Assembly: GCA_003526525.1 (NCBI GenBank)
Contig: DPVV01000170.1
Coordinates: 6,294 to 12,516 of the forward strand
DNA: 6,223 nucleotides
Direction: 5' to 3'
Source: Lachnoclostridium phytofermentans
Lineage (GTDB): Bacteria > Bacillota > Clostridia > Lachnospirales > Lachnospiraceae
Shown in pieces: positions 1 to 6,223 of this stretch; within the stretch, counting starts at the first letter, position 1; the number at the start of each line of letters is the position of its first letter. A model generated the notes under the pieces. It made no database searches. It saw only the letters and a list, made by a program, of their open reading frames with translations, and was not told the DNA's origin. The position numbers and the translations under genes were made by a program.

Positions 1-1213
1 GGTAAAGCAGGATTTACTAAATAGCTTGATTTCGGTGCATTCTATCTACTCTTTAGAAGTGGTCGCAAGTAAATTAGAACAGCTGAACTTATCCTACTTA
101 GCTGGGTCCGGGCTTTGCATGGTTCTTTTAAAAATAGATAACTATAATACCTTCCTTCTTAACACCAATCAGCAAGAATGTTGGGCTCTTAAATTTACTG
201 TTGTTAATATTGCAGAAGAGATTTCTTCCGAGCACTATACCTGTGATGTTTTTAGTAGTGATTCTGATAAGTTTGTATTGCTTATAAAATGTGATGAAAC
301 TGCGGATTACAAGGAATTTCAAAATCAATTAGAACCAGTACTTAGGTCTATTCAGGAAAATGTAAAAAAATATATTTCTTTATCCTTATCCATAGCATAT
401 AGTACTCCTTTTAAAGGTTTAGAACATCTGCCAATGATGTATTCCAACATGAAAAACTCTATCCTACTAAAGCTTCGCTATGGCCATCAATCCATCATCT
501 CCCCATACATGGCAGATGAAATTGATACCGATAATCTTATGATTCCTGTTAATCAGTTTGATGCATTGATTGGAAAACTCTTAGAAGGTAAGCTAGACGC
601 AAGTAAACAAGCTTATGAAAAAATATCTACCCAGCTTTCTACCTATAATTACGATGAAGTGATGACTAACCTAATTCATCTAATATATAATATCTACACC
701 TCGGTTGTGGTGAAATACCCCACTCTTAAGGAGTACGCAACCCTGATGGTAAAACATTTCATGGTAGAACTGCAGAATATAGAAGTCGTAGTCGACGTTG
801 ACAAGTTAATGAATGATACCATAGAATCCCTATGCCAAAAGGTAACTAATACTAAGAATAATTCTGAATATCAAAGCAAAGATTATATTATTAAGTCTAT
901 CTGTGATATTATTGAAAAAGAGTACTCCAATTACGAAATCTGCTTAATTTATATCGCTGACAAATTAGGACTATCCCCTAATTATATTGGCCATATTTTT
1001 AAAAGTGTTAAAGGTAAATCAATCGCTCAATACATACAAGATTTAAGAATTGAAAAATTAGCTTATTATTTAAATCATTCCTCTTTATCCTTAGAAGAGA
1101 TTCTTGATAAGGTTGGCTTGGAAAAAAATAATTATTTTTATACCCTTTTTAAGAAGCACTTTGGGGTATCCTTAAGTGAGTATCGGCTAAATTTAGTAAA
1201 CAAAGGCTTATAA
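1..1213 (+). CDS. AraC/YesN-type transcriptional regulator, C-terminal part (5' truncated by window edge)
   Basis: The frame is open to the first base (first full codon at base 2; visible start VKQDLLNS) and ends at TAA 1211-1213, giving about 403 visible residues. The TTG at 26 is not a convincing start, because the residues before it fit the usual linker of this family. Residues ~38-50 (VLLKIDNYNTF) and ~86-96 (DSDKFVLLIK) resemble the degenerate GGDEF-like module of YesN-type regulators. The last ~105 residues are an AraC DNA-binding domain with two helix-turn-helix units: one around IADKLGLSPNYIGHIFK (~317-333) and one around SLEEILDKVGLEKNNYFYTLFKKHFG (~363-388). Family members often carry an N-terminal membrane sensor (dCache plus HAMP); that part is not visible. 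Such proteins usually control sugar ABC transporters or glycosidases, so its targets probably lie to the left. It converges on the mannoside operon, and nothing here proves that it regulates that operon. Confidence 0.92.
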   Translation, partial: VKQDLLNSLISVHSIYSLEVVASKLEQLNLSYLAGSGLCMVLLKIDNYNTFLLNTNQQECWALKFTVVNIAEEISSEHYTCDVFSSDSDKFVLLIKCDETADYKEFQNQLEPVLRSIQENVKKYISLSLSIAYSTPFKGLEHLPMMYSNMKNSILLKLRYGHQSIISPYMADEIDTDNLMIPVNQFDALIGKLLEGKLDASKQAYEKISTQLSTYNYDEVMTNLIHLIYNIYTSVVVKYPTLKEYATLMVKHFMVELQNIEVVVDVDKLMNDTIESLCQKVTNTKNNSEYQSKDYIIKSICDIIEKEYSNYEICLIYIADKLGLSPNYIGHIFKSVKGKSIAQYIQDLRIEKLAYYLNHSSLSLEEILDKVGLEKNNYFYTLFKKHFGVSLSEYRLNLVNKGL

Positions 1214-1240
1214 CCTGAGCTTTGCTCCGATACATTAGAC

Positions 1241-1345
1241 AAAAGGAGCTGTTGCAAAATTAATATTTAAACCATAACGTGTAGGAGAAAAAAATACCCT
1301 CTACAGTATCTGGAATAAAGAATTCTTTTTGCAACAGCCCCTTTT
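1241..1345. terminator. Long imperfect palindrome, probable bidirectional terminator between convergent genes
   Basis: The outer arms are 19 bp each (1241-1259 and 1327-1345), built on GGAGCTGTTGC / GCAACAGCCCC flanked by A4/T4 runs, with one mismatch. In RNA from the minus strand that position is a G-U wobble, so the stem pairs throughout; in plus-strand RNA it is an A-C mismatch. Pairing continues inward in nearly the same register: short matches at 1262-1264/1322-1324, CCA 1272-1274 with TGG 1311-1313, and TGTAG 1280-1284 with CTACA 1301-1305, leaving an A-rich apical loop near 1288-1296. T-runs follow the stem in both directions. It lies 27 bp after the AraC-type gene stop and 74 bp beyond the isomerase stop, which fits a shared terminator. 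Its length is more than a simple terminator needs, so it could also be a dispersed palindromic repeat. Confidence 0.72.
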
Positions 1346-1350
1346 TGGTT

Positions 1351-1451
1351 CTTTATCGTATCCAAGACATATTACAGTAATTGCTTTATCGTATTCAAGA
1401 ACATATTACAGTAATTGCTTTATCGTATCCAAGCACATATTACAGAAATAG
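1351..1451. repeat. Three tandem 33/34-bp repeats covering the 3' end of the isomerase gene
   Basis: There are three head-to-tail units: 1351-1383 (33 bp), 1384-1417 (34 bp) and 1418-1451 (34 bp). Each starts CTTTATCGTAT(C/T)CAAG on the plus strand and continues ACATATTACAG. The rightmost unit holds the last codons of the isomerase gene (VICAWIR plus TAA, read on the minus strand). The other two are non-coding copies downstream of the stop. They share the ending ACAGTAATTG, whereas the coding unit ends ACAGAAATAG, so the two outer copies are closer to each other in that half. The leftmost unit has lost one base relative to the others. The array probably arose by local duplication or replication slippage. 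There are no spacers, so it is not a CRISPR array. Confidence 0.88.
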
Positions 1452-3162
1452 TTTCATTAGGTGCCGATTTTATTTTGTAGCTTCCTACTGCTGCTGGTAT
1501 AATGAATGTCTCCGCATAGTGGACAGTAAATGGTTCAAATTCTTCCTTCATACTTTCGATTACTGCAAAAGAACCCTCTACTAGATTTAAAACTTGTACA
1601 CTATCATTCATTTCCAAAGAAACTTCTCCTGTAACAGTATAACGATGTGTTTCGATGGATTGTCTTCTATGTAACCCCGTTTTTTCGTCCAAGAATCCTT
1701 CTCTTTGCATACATACTTCTTCTTGATTTACTAAATTCTCTTCTACCCATTTAAGATTTCGATCCCACTGGATGTTTTTCATACCATGCTCAATATGGAT
1801 AGGTCTTGGTAATCCATCCAGACCAACACGACCCCAGTCCCAGAGCTTAAACGTAAATATATAAGGGGTAGCACTAATTTCTAAAACCATAGTATCTGCA
1901 CAAGAACAGTGAACGGTTCCTGCCGGAATTAATAGATGATCATGCTTTCCTACAGGAATTTTATTGGCATACTTATCTGCATCAAATACTATTTCTCCTG
2001 CTTGCGCTCGCTCTAAATCTTTTTTCATTTCTTCAGTATCTACATTATCTTTTATGCCAAGATAAGCATGAGCCCCTGCTTTCGCATCTAGAATATAATA
2101 ACTTTCATCCTGAGTGTAATGCATTCCAAAATTCTCTTGTATGTAATCCGTCAATGGATGCACTTGAAGAGATAAATTTCCTCCTCCCATAGTGTCCAAT
2201 AAGTCAAAACGGATAGGAAATTCCGCCCCGAATCTTCCATGGACTCTATCTCCCAATACCTCGCGTGGCTGATATAGCGTTAAATCCATACATGGCAATT
2301 GAATGACCACGGAACCATATTGAAGGTTGATACTATTTTCCTCTGGAACTCCGTCAAAGCTCCATGCATAATTTCCCATCGCTGGATCTAGACCAAAAAC
2401 ATCCTTCATCCATTGTCCACCCCAAACACCCGGATCAAAATATGGCTGCATACGGAAAGGCTGCTTACTTAGCTGCTTAAGCCCTTCACAAAATGCTTTT
2501 CCAGTTATCATAACAGGATGATTCTTTATAGTGGTATCTACCACATAATCAAACGTTTCAAACAGTTGTCTCTTATGTTTATCAGCAAGTCTCCATTCAA
2601 TAAAGAATCCCATCTTGTACTTTGTTAAAACAGCATCTTTTTCATTTGCTATGAGCCAATTGGACATCCCTTTTCGATATCTAAGCTGTATTTCCCACCT
2701 TGTCATATCAAAATAAAGCAATAAATCGCCTTTTGTAATAAGAGAGGCACCTACACCTATGACAAGTAACATCCCTTCCTGGTGGCTTACTACTTCTTCC
2801 TTTGCTTTCTCCAATCTTTCTGGATTAAAACAATCTGTCAGACTTTTGTGGGTCATGATACCAAAAACACGATCCTCCGTGATAGAGTCTCTAAATATAT
2901 TAAGTATTTTATCCCTTTCCCACATGCAAGTCTCAGTGTCTATTACTTTTACTATACCACACTTCTTAATTTCAGCTAAAATCTCTTCCTTATCAGCTCC
3001 TGGATAAAGATCACATACTATTACTTGCTTTTTACTTTCCTCCCCCTCTATCCTACTATTTATTTCCTTTCGTATATTATCATATCTAGAAAAGGCAAAA
3101 CTGTCATAACCTAGTATTTTTTTCTTAGGATTTAAGTCATAATTATTGTATTTTTGATACAT
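1420..3162 (-). CDS. manA: Class I mannose-6-phosphate isomerase with N-terminal kinase-like extension
   Basis: This cytoplasmic enzyme should interconvert mannose-6-phosphate and fructose-6-phosphate with a bound metal, normally zinc. From the ATG at 3162 it has 580 residues, against ~315-390 for ordinary class I enzymes. Residues ~240-580 carry the cupin-type catalytic part: PGVWGGQWMK (~246-253), the metal-site motif QVHP (333-336), Glu353 in DESYY, PAGTVH ending in His418, and KLWDWGR ending at Arg445, which matches the conserved catalytic-Arg segment. Residues ~47-215 look like a uridine-kinase-type P-loop fold: VIVCDLYPGAD sits where the P-loop is expected but lacks GKS/GKT, and DMTRWEIQLRYRKG follows a hydrophobic strand. 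That assignment is by eye. A GTG at 3171 would add three residues; the ATG is preferred because it lies 11 nt from AAGGAAGG. It is the last gene of the operon, 30 nt after the GntR gene. Its final codons lie in a tandem repeat. Confidence 0.93.
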   Translation of the reverse strand: MYQKYNNYDLNPKKKILGYDSFAFSRYDNIRKEINSRIEGEESKKQVIVCDLYPGADKEEILAEIKKCGIVKVIDTETCMWERDKILNIFRDSITEDRVFGIMTHKSLTDCFNPERLEKAKEEVVSHQEGMLLVIGVGASLITKGDLLLYFDMTRWEIQLRYRKGMSNWLIANEKDAVLTKYKMGFFIEWRLADKHKRQLFETFDYVVDTTIKNHPVMITGKAFCEGLKQLSKQPFRMQPYFDPGVWGGQWMKDVFGLDPAMGNYAWSFDGVPEENSINLQYGSVVIQLPCMDLTLYQPREVLGDRVHGRFGAEFPIRFDLLDTMGGGNLSLQVHPLTDYIQENFGMHYTQDESYYILDAKAGAHAYLGIKDNVDTEEMKKDLERAQAGEIVFDADKYANKIPVGKHDHLLIPAGTVHCSCADTMVLEISATPYIFTFKLWDWGRVGLDGLPRPIHIEHGMKNIQWDRNLKWVEENLVNQEEVCMQREGFLDEKTGLHRRQSIETHRYTVTGEVSLEMNDSVQVLNLVEGSFAVIESMKEEFEPFTVHYAETFIIPAAVGSYKIKSAPNETISVICAWIR

Positions 3163-3173
3163 GTTATACACAT

Positions 3174-3181
3174 CCTTCCTT
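3174..3181 (-). promoter_or_regulatory. Ribosome binding site of the isomerase gene
   Basis: AAGGAAGG on the minus strand. Three start codons follow closely: ATG at 3173 (directly adjacent, out of frame, opening only a 13-codon frame), GTG at 3171 (in frame) and ATG at 3162 (in frame, 11 nt away). Spacing favours 3162, but GTG 3171 cannot be excluded if the first AAGGA is the pairing core. Confidence 0.7.
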
Positions 3182-3192
3182 GTATTATTTAG

Positions 3193-3912
3193 CTATAACT
3201 CCACGGAATACTTATATTTATCTCCCGGATAGTAGCAAATCGTATATTCAATAATTTCATTTTGATTATCAACGGTTTTTCTGGTTCGTTTAAACACGGG
3301 CATAGTTTCTTTAATTTGAAGCATTTCACTGATTTCATTGCTTGCGCTTACCGCTTCTAGAGTATCCTGTCCTTTTACGATTTGAACGCCATACTCTTCT
3401 TTCAATAATTGATATAAGGAGTTTTTATACAATTCATTATGCAAAGGATATTCACGATTTCCATTTAAATAGGTTATGGAATATACAATCGGGGTATTCT
3501 TTACACATCGAACCCGGACTAATTTATAACATTTTTCCTGTTCTTTAATACCTAGGTTTAGTGAGACAAGTTTGCTAGCTTTTTCTTCGGAGAATACACA
3601 ATAACTGGTTTCCATCGTTGTACCTTGTTGTTTCATTTCCTCTGAAAAACTTATGACACGTTTTAAGTTTTCATCAATCTTTTTAAAAACTACAATTGTA
3701 CCAATTCCACGGTGGCAATCTAAATATCCATCATTGACTAAATTGCTAATGGCTTGTCTTACAGTGACACGACTAACATCGTACATTTCCTGCAATTGTT
3801 TCTCCGTGAGAAAAATATCCCCTTTTAAATATTCCCCATCCTCAATTTGCTCCCTTATCCGTTTTTCCAATTGACGATATAGCGGCACTGCTCCTCTTTT
3901 GCGATCCAACAT
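3193..3912 (-). CDS. GntR/HutC-family transcriptional regulator with UTRA domain
   Basis: This is a cytoplasmic DNA-binding regulator of 239 residues, a normal length for the HutC subfamily. Residues ~10-74 form the winged helix: PLYRQLEKRIREQI, then a helix-turn-helix with DVSRVTVRQAISNLVNDGYL (~45-64) and the wing RGIGTIV (~68-74). Residues ~85-237 are a UTRA ligand-binding domain ending in YYPGDKYKYSVEL, as is typical. The segment before the helix-turn-helix reads FLTEKQL instead of the usual LPSE/LPTE. The ATG at 3912 is chosen over the GTG at 3921 because the Shine-Dalgarno runs straight into that GTG but is 9 nt from the ATG. It lies inside the operon, 14 nt after the kinase gene, so autoregulation is likely. 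UTRA proteins usually bind sugars or sugar phosphates; mannose-6-phosphate or a mannoside is a reasonable guess. E. coli MngR, a GntR/HutC regulator, is a parallel because it accompanies the family-38 enzyme MngB. Confidence 0.94.
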   Translation of the reverse strand: MLDRKRGAVPLYRQLEKRIREQIEDGEYLKGDIFLTEKQLQEMYDVSRVTVRQAISNLVNDGYLDCHRGIGTIVVFKKIDENLKRVISFSEEMKQQGTTMETSYCVFSEEKASKLVSLNLGIKEQEKCYKLVRVRCVKNTPIVYSITYLNGNREYPLHNELYKNSLYQLLKEEYGVQIVKGQDTLEAVSASNEISEMLQIKETMPVFKRTRKTVDNQNEIIEYTICYYPGDKYKYSVEL

Positions 3913-3921
3913 ATCGGTCAC

Positions 3922-3928
3922 CCTTCCT
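3922..3928 (-). promoter_or_regulatory. Ribosome binding site of the GntR gene, overlapping the kinase stop codon
   Basis: AGGAAGG on the minus strand shares the AG of the kinase TAG stop (3927-3929). It is 9 nt from ATG 3912 and directly adjacent to GTG 3921, so it decides the start in favour of 3912. The overlap with the stop suggests translational coupling to the kinase gene. Confidence 0.75.
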
Positions 3929-4811
3929 AAAATGCTGTATATAGTCCTTCTATAATCTTTTTTGATGTGTTAACTTCTAAGTATATTTTTATATTTAATT
4001 TTCTACAATACTCTTCTAAGGCTTTTCCGAAATAAGAAAAGCTTTTTGAGATTTGCCCAGCAAAAATTAATCCATCTGGCTGAAATTTTATAAGATACTC
4101 ACGGATTGCATCTTCTATATTTTTCCCAAATTCCAGGAAGGCTTCTTTTGCTGCTTCGTTATTACTTTCTGCCAGCAAAAATAACTCTGCCCCATCCATA
4201 GACTTCTTACAGTACTGAACTGCCAGCGCCTCCAGTCCTCTAACGGAAATATAATCATCTATCCTTCCATCTTTAAATGGCGCATCATAAATCCATCCAT
4301 TCTGAGGCATACCATACTCTGCTTGTTTTAAAACTTTTTTCCCTCTTGTAAAAGCAGAACCTGCACCTGTCCCTATACACAAGTGCATTAATTTGACTTC
4401 TGAAGAGAGGGATAGTCCGTTACAAATCCCTAAGGCAAACCCTTCCACATCATGAAGAAAACGAAATGGACAATTTTTAAGCTTGGGATAAATACTACAA
4501 ATTTCATCTTCTATCCTAAGGTTATATATAGCATCATATTTATCCAATCCTCTTATTTTGCTTATTCCTTTTTCATAATCAAAAGGTCCCGGAAACGCCA
4601 TTCCAATTCCTGAGATGACATACGCCTCATCTTCTATAGTCTCTTCTAACTCCATAATTATTTCTTTAAAATTTGAAAAGATGATTTCCTTGGACTCTGT
4701 TGCTCTTGAAGGGTAGGAATATATTTGATCTTTATATAATTCCCCAAACTCATTCAGAATTCCAGCTTTAATCTGTGTTCCACCCACATCAAACATAACA
4801 TAATATTTCAT
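3927..4811 (-). CDS. ROK-family sugar kinase (probable mannose/hexose kinase)
   Basis: It has 294 residues, normal for a single-domain ROK kinase with no DNA-binding domain. The N-terminal phosphate-binding motif is DVGGTQIKAG (8-17). GIGMAFPGPFD (68-78) matches the ROK sugar-binding region. LHDVEGFALG (119-128) holds the probable catalytic base Asp121, and CIGTGAGSAF (145-154) is the second phosphate loop. The usual ROK zinc motif (GH...CxCGxxGCxE) is missing; its place is taken by EYGMPQNGWIYDAPFKDG (165-182), followed by RIDDYISVRGLEAL. This places it in a divergent ROK group; it might instead act on an acylated amino sugar or be a non-catalytic sugar binder. Between a family-38 glycosidase and a mannose-6-phosphate isomerase, phosphorylation of free mannose at O6 with ATP is the best guess. 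The gene starts 11 nt after the glycosidase stop. Confidence 0.9.
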   Translation of the reverse strand: MKYYVMFDVGGTQIKAGILNEFGELYKDQIYSYPSRATESKEIIFSNFKEIIMELEETIEDEAYVISGIGMAFPGPFDYEKGISKIRGLDKYDAIYNLRIEDEICSIYPKLKNCPFRFLHDVEGFALGICNGLSLSSEVKLMHLCIGTGAGSAFTRGKKVLKQAEYGMPQNGWIYDAPFKDGRIDDYISVRGLEALAVQYCKKSMDGAELFLLAESNNEAAKEAFLEFGKNIEDAIREYLIKFQPDGLIFAGQISKSFSYFGKALEEYCRKLNIKIYLEVNTSKKIIEGLYTAF

Positions 4812-4817
4812 CTTTTA

Positions 4818-4822
4818 TCCTC
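4818..4822 (-). promoter_or_regulatory. Ribosome binding site of the ROK kinase gene
   Basis: GAGGA on the minus strand lies 6 nt before ATG 4811 and directly after the TAA of the glycosidase gene (4823-4825). The tight spacing supports co-translation of the two genes and confirms the kinase start. Confidence 0.75.
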
Positions 4823-6223
4823 TTACTTGTCTATATAAAATCCTAAAACACCTTCGTTGGTAGCTTCACATTTTATAAAAGATTCTTTTGGCGTCTCATT
4901 TTCTGTTACAAGGATGGAGTAAGCAAATTCATAGAACCCTCCAAGATCCGCTTTAAAATTAGTTTCCCAATAGTTGTTCATAATCCAAGAGTACGGTGTT
5001 TCTCTATTATAATCCACATCTTCACCGGTACATAATTCGATTGGTTTACTTTCTAAATCTCCAAAAGTTATTAATGGTGCATCTTTAATACTAATAATAA
5101 CATTCGACTTTTCACCATGGAGCACAATTCCATTTTGAATAAGGTAAAATTCTTTATTGCTTCCAGGTAACTGGTCAATACCGGGACGAATAATACATCC
5201 TGTTTTATCAACATAAGTTGATTCATTTTCATTGGTTGTAAACGGAAGTGCTACATAAAGATTTTCTGGTTCCCATATACTATGTTTATGAATACGGACC
5301 ATAGCATCAATTTGAGGCATTTGTTTATATATTTTTAAAAATACGGAATACGTTCCGGTACCTTCTAGTTGATAGTCTAGTCTAAGAGCAATAAATACCT
5401 CTCCATTCTCTACTACTCCAATATCCGTAAGGAAACTATAGTATCTCTTCGTAGACTCTGCTTTTCGATTTCTTCCCATTCTTCTTCTGGTATCACAAAA
5501 ATCTCCTTTTATTGGTGTTATCTCGTATATCCCGGAAAAAGGTGCAATATCCATATCTCTTACTATATTTTCATTGGTAGCTTTGTTAATAATTTTTTCA
5601 ATTCCCTTCTTCAGTGAAAATTGAATTATAAAATCGTTCGTTTCAACTTTTCTAGTGCTTTCTTCATATGTATTGGACAAGATAATATCTTCAATGCCTT
5701 CAGCACCAATATGGGCATGATTTTTTATCGTTATTTCTTTTGGCTTTATTCTGCGAATCGAAAGCTCTCTCTCTTCTTTTGCCTCTAAGGATACCATGAC
5801 TTCTATTTCAAATGCTCTTGGGATTCGCACCACTTGGGATGGTAGCACCTTTCCTGTTATTGAATCAACTACTTCAAAAGGCACATCAAGCCCAAAAGAA
5901 ACTCCATCTAAGTACTCCCATAATTCCACATAGATAACTGCTTTTGTTCTTAGAGGTATCTCATGTGGATTGATTACTCTAAAATGCTGAGGTCGGAAGT
6001 TCTTAATGGATACTTCGCCCTTCTTAGCCAAAATCTTGTCTAGATTTTTTGAAGCATAGGTATTTCCATTAATTGCGTAAGCAGTTTTTTTCATCTCAAG
6101 CTCTCCAACTAATGTTTCCCATGGCTCAGATATAGAAGAGGAATAACCCCATGTGTGCTCTGCATAAAGCATTAGATTTTCTGATGCCTTTTCTACTAAT
6201 TCTAGATCTCCAAGATCGGTTTC
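4823..6223 (-). CDS. Glycoside hydrolase family 38 (alpha-mannosidase type), C-terminal part (5' truncated by window edge)
   Basis: The minus-strand frame is open from the right window edge (visible start ETDLGDLELVEKASENLMLYAEHTWG), so the ATG at 6172 is internal and the visible 466 residues are roughly the C-terminal half. Landmarks: AEHTWG (~21-26), near the end of the catalytic and helical-bundle part of bacterial family-38 enzymes; a beta-sandwich region with NDFIIQFSLKKGIEKIINKATN (~196-217); GIDQLPGSNKEFYLIQNG (~348-365); IKDAPLITFGDLE (~379-391); and NNYWETNF (~416-423), typical of the family-38 C-terminal domain. The catalytic aspartate is outside the window and cannot be checked. 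Family-38 enzymes are retaining exo-alpha-mannosidases. The kinase and isomerase downstream support mannose as the product. Location is unknown because the N-terminus is not visible. It is the most upstream operon gene seen here; the promoter lies beyond the right edge. Confidence 0.86.
   Translation of the reverse strand, partial: ETDLGDLELVEKASENLMLYAEHTWGYSSSISEPWETLVGELEMKKTAYAINGNTYASKNLDKILAKKGEVSIKNFRPQHFRVINPHEIPLRTKAVIYVELWEYLDGVSFGLDVPFEVVDSITGKVLPSQVVRIPRAFEIEVMVSLEAKEERELSIRRIKPKEITIKNHAHIGAEGIEDIILSNTYEESTRKVETNDFIIQFSLKKGIEKIINKATNENIVRDMDIAPFSGIYEITPIKGDFCDTRRRMGRNRKAESTKRYYSFLTDIGVVENGEVFIALRLDYQLEGTGTYSVFLKIYKQMPQIDAMVRIHKHSIWEPENLYVALPFTTNENESTYVDKTGCIIRPGIDQLPGSNKEFYLIQNGIVLHGEKSNVIISIKDAPLITFGDLESKPIELCTGEDVDYNRETPYSWIMNNYWETNFKADLGGFYEFAYSILVTENETPKESFIKCEATNEGVLGFYIDK

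Noticed and set aside
128..328. 66-codon minus-strand open frame inside the AraC-type gene
   Set aside because: It is antisense to a conserved coding frame and has no recognisable motif.
1217..1227. Small GAGC-TTT-GCTC hairpin just after the AraC-type stop
   Set aside because: It has only four base pairs and no T-run; the larger palindrome downstream is the better terminator.
1351..1451. Possible CRISPR array
   Set aside because: The units are directly adjacent with no unique spacers, and one unit is protein-coding.
1381..1584. 67-codon plus-strand open frame across the repeats and the isomerase end
   Set aside because: It lies antisense to the isomerase gene, its first part is the repeat array, and it has no clear ribosome binding site or recognisable domain.
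2759..3007. Plus-strand open frames of 65-82 codons antisense to the isomerase N-terminal region
   Set aside because: They are mirror frames of a well-supported gene, with no family motif or start signal.
3158..3173. Possible GntR operator around ACATGT near the isomerase start
   Set aside because: Symmetry stops after 6 bp; the flanks form a direct TGTAT repeat rather than an inverted one, and the site lies inside the operon.
3342..3874. Two plus-strand open frames of 68-73 codons antisense to the GntR gene
   Set aside because: The GntR frame has clear domain motifs throughout; these are shadows of it.

Overview
The window (6,223 bp, AT-rich, roughly one third G+C by eye) looks like chromosome of a low-GC Firmicute, most plausibly a Lachnospiraceae / Clostridium-cluster XIVa plant- or glycan-degrading anaerobe. 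This rests on AT-rich codon use, AAGGA-type ribosome binding sites, a YesN-style AraC regulator, and a family-38 glycosidase operon with a ROK sugar kinase. The genus assignment is inference. I see no mobile element, tRNA, rRNA or CRISPR array.

Layout. (1) Bases 1-1213, plus strand: the C-terminal part of an AraC/YesN-type regulator whose N-terminus lies left of the window. (2) Bases 1214-1419: a convergent intergenic region with a ~105-bp imperfect palindrome that probably terminates transcription from both sides, followed by tandem 34-bp repeats that run into the end of the next gene. (3) Bases 1420-6223, minus strand: a tight four-gene operon read from right to left. It encodes a family-38 glycoside hydrolase (5' end outside the window), a ROK-family sugar kinase, a GntR/HutC regulator with a UTRA ligand domain, and a class I mannose-6-phosphate isomerase with a ~235-residue N-terminal kinase-like extension. 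Gaps between genes are 11, 14 and 30 nt, and the first two ribosome binding sites overlap the preceding stop codon.

The four minus-strand genes form a logical pathway. The family-38 enzyme releases mannose from alpha-mannosides, the ROK kinase makes mannose-6-phosphate, the isomerase makes fructose-6-phosphate for glycolysis, and the GntR protein probably senses a sugar or sugar phosphate and controls the operon. The pathway is inferred from families and gene order; no substrate can be read directly.

The least expected structures are the 34-bp repeats, which duplicate the last codons and stop codon of the isomerase gene, the palindrome, the kinase-like extension of the isomerase, and the ROK protein's lack of the usual Cys-rich zinc motif. 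I do not see a clearly new biological system here.
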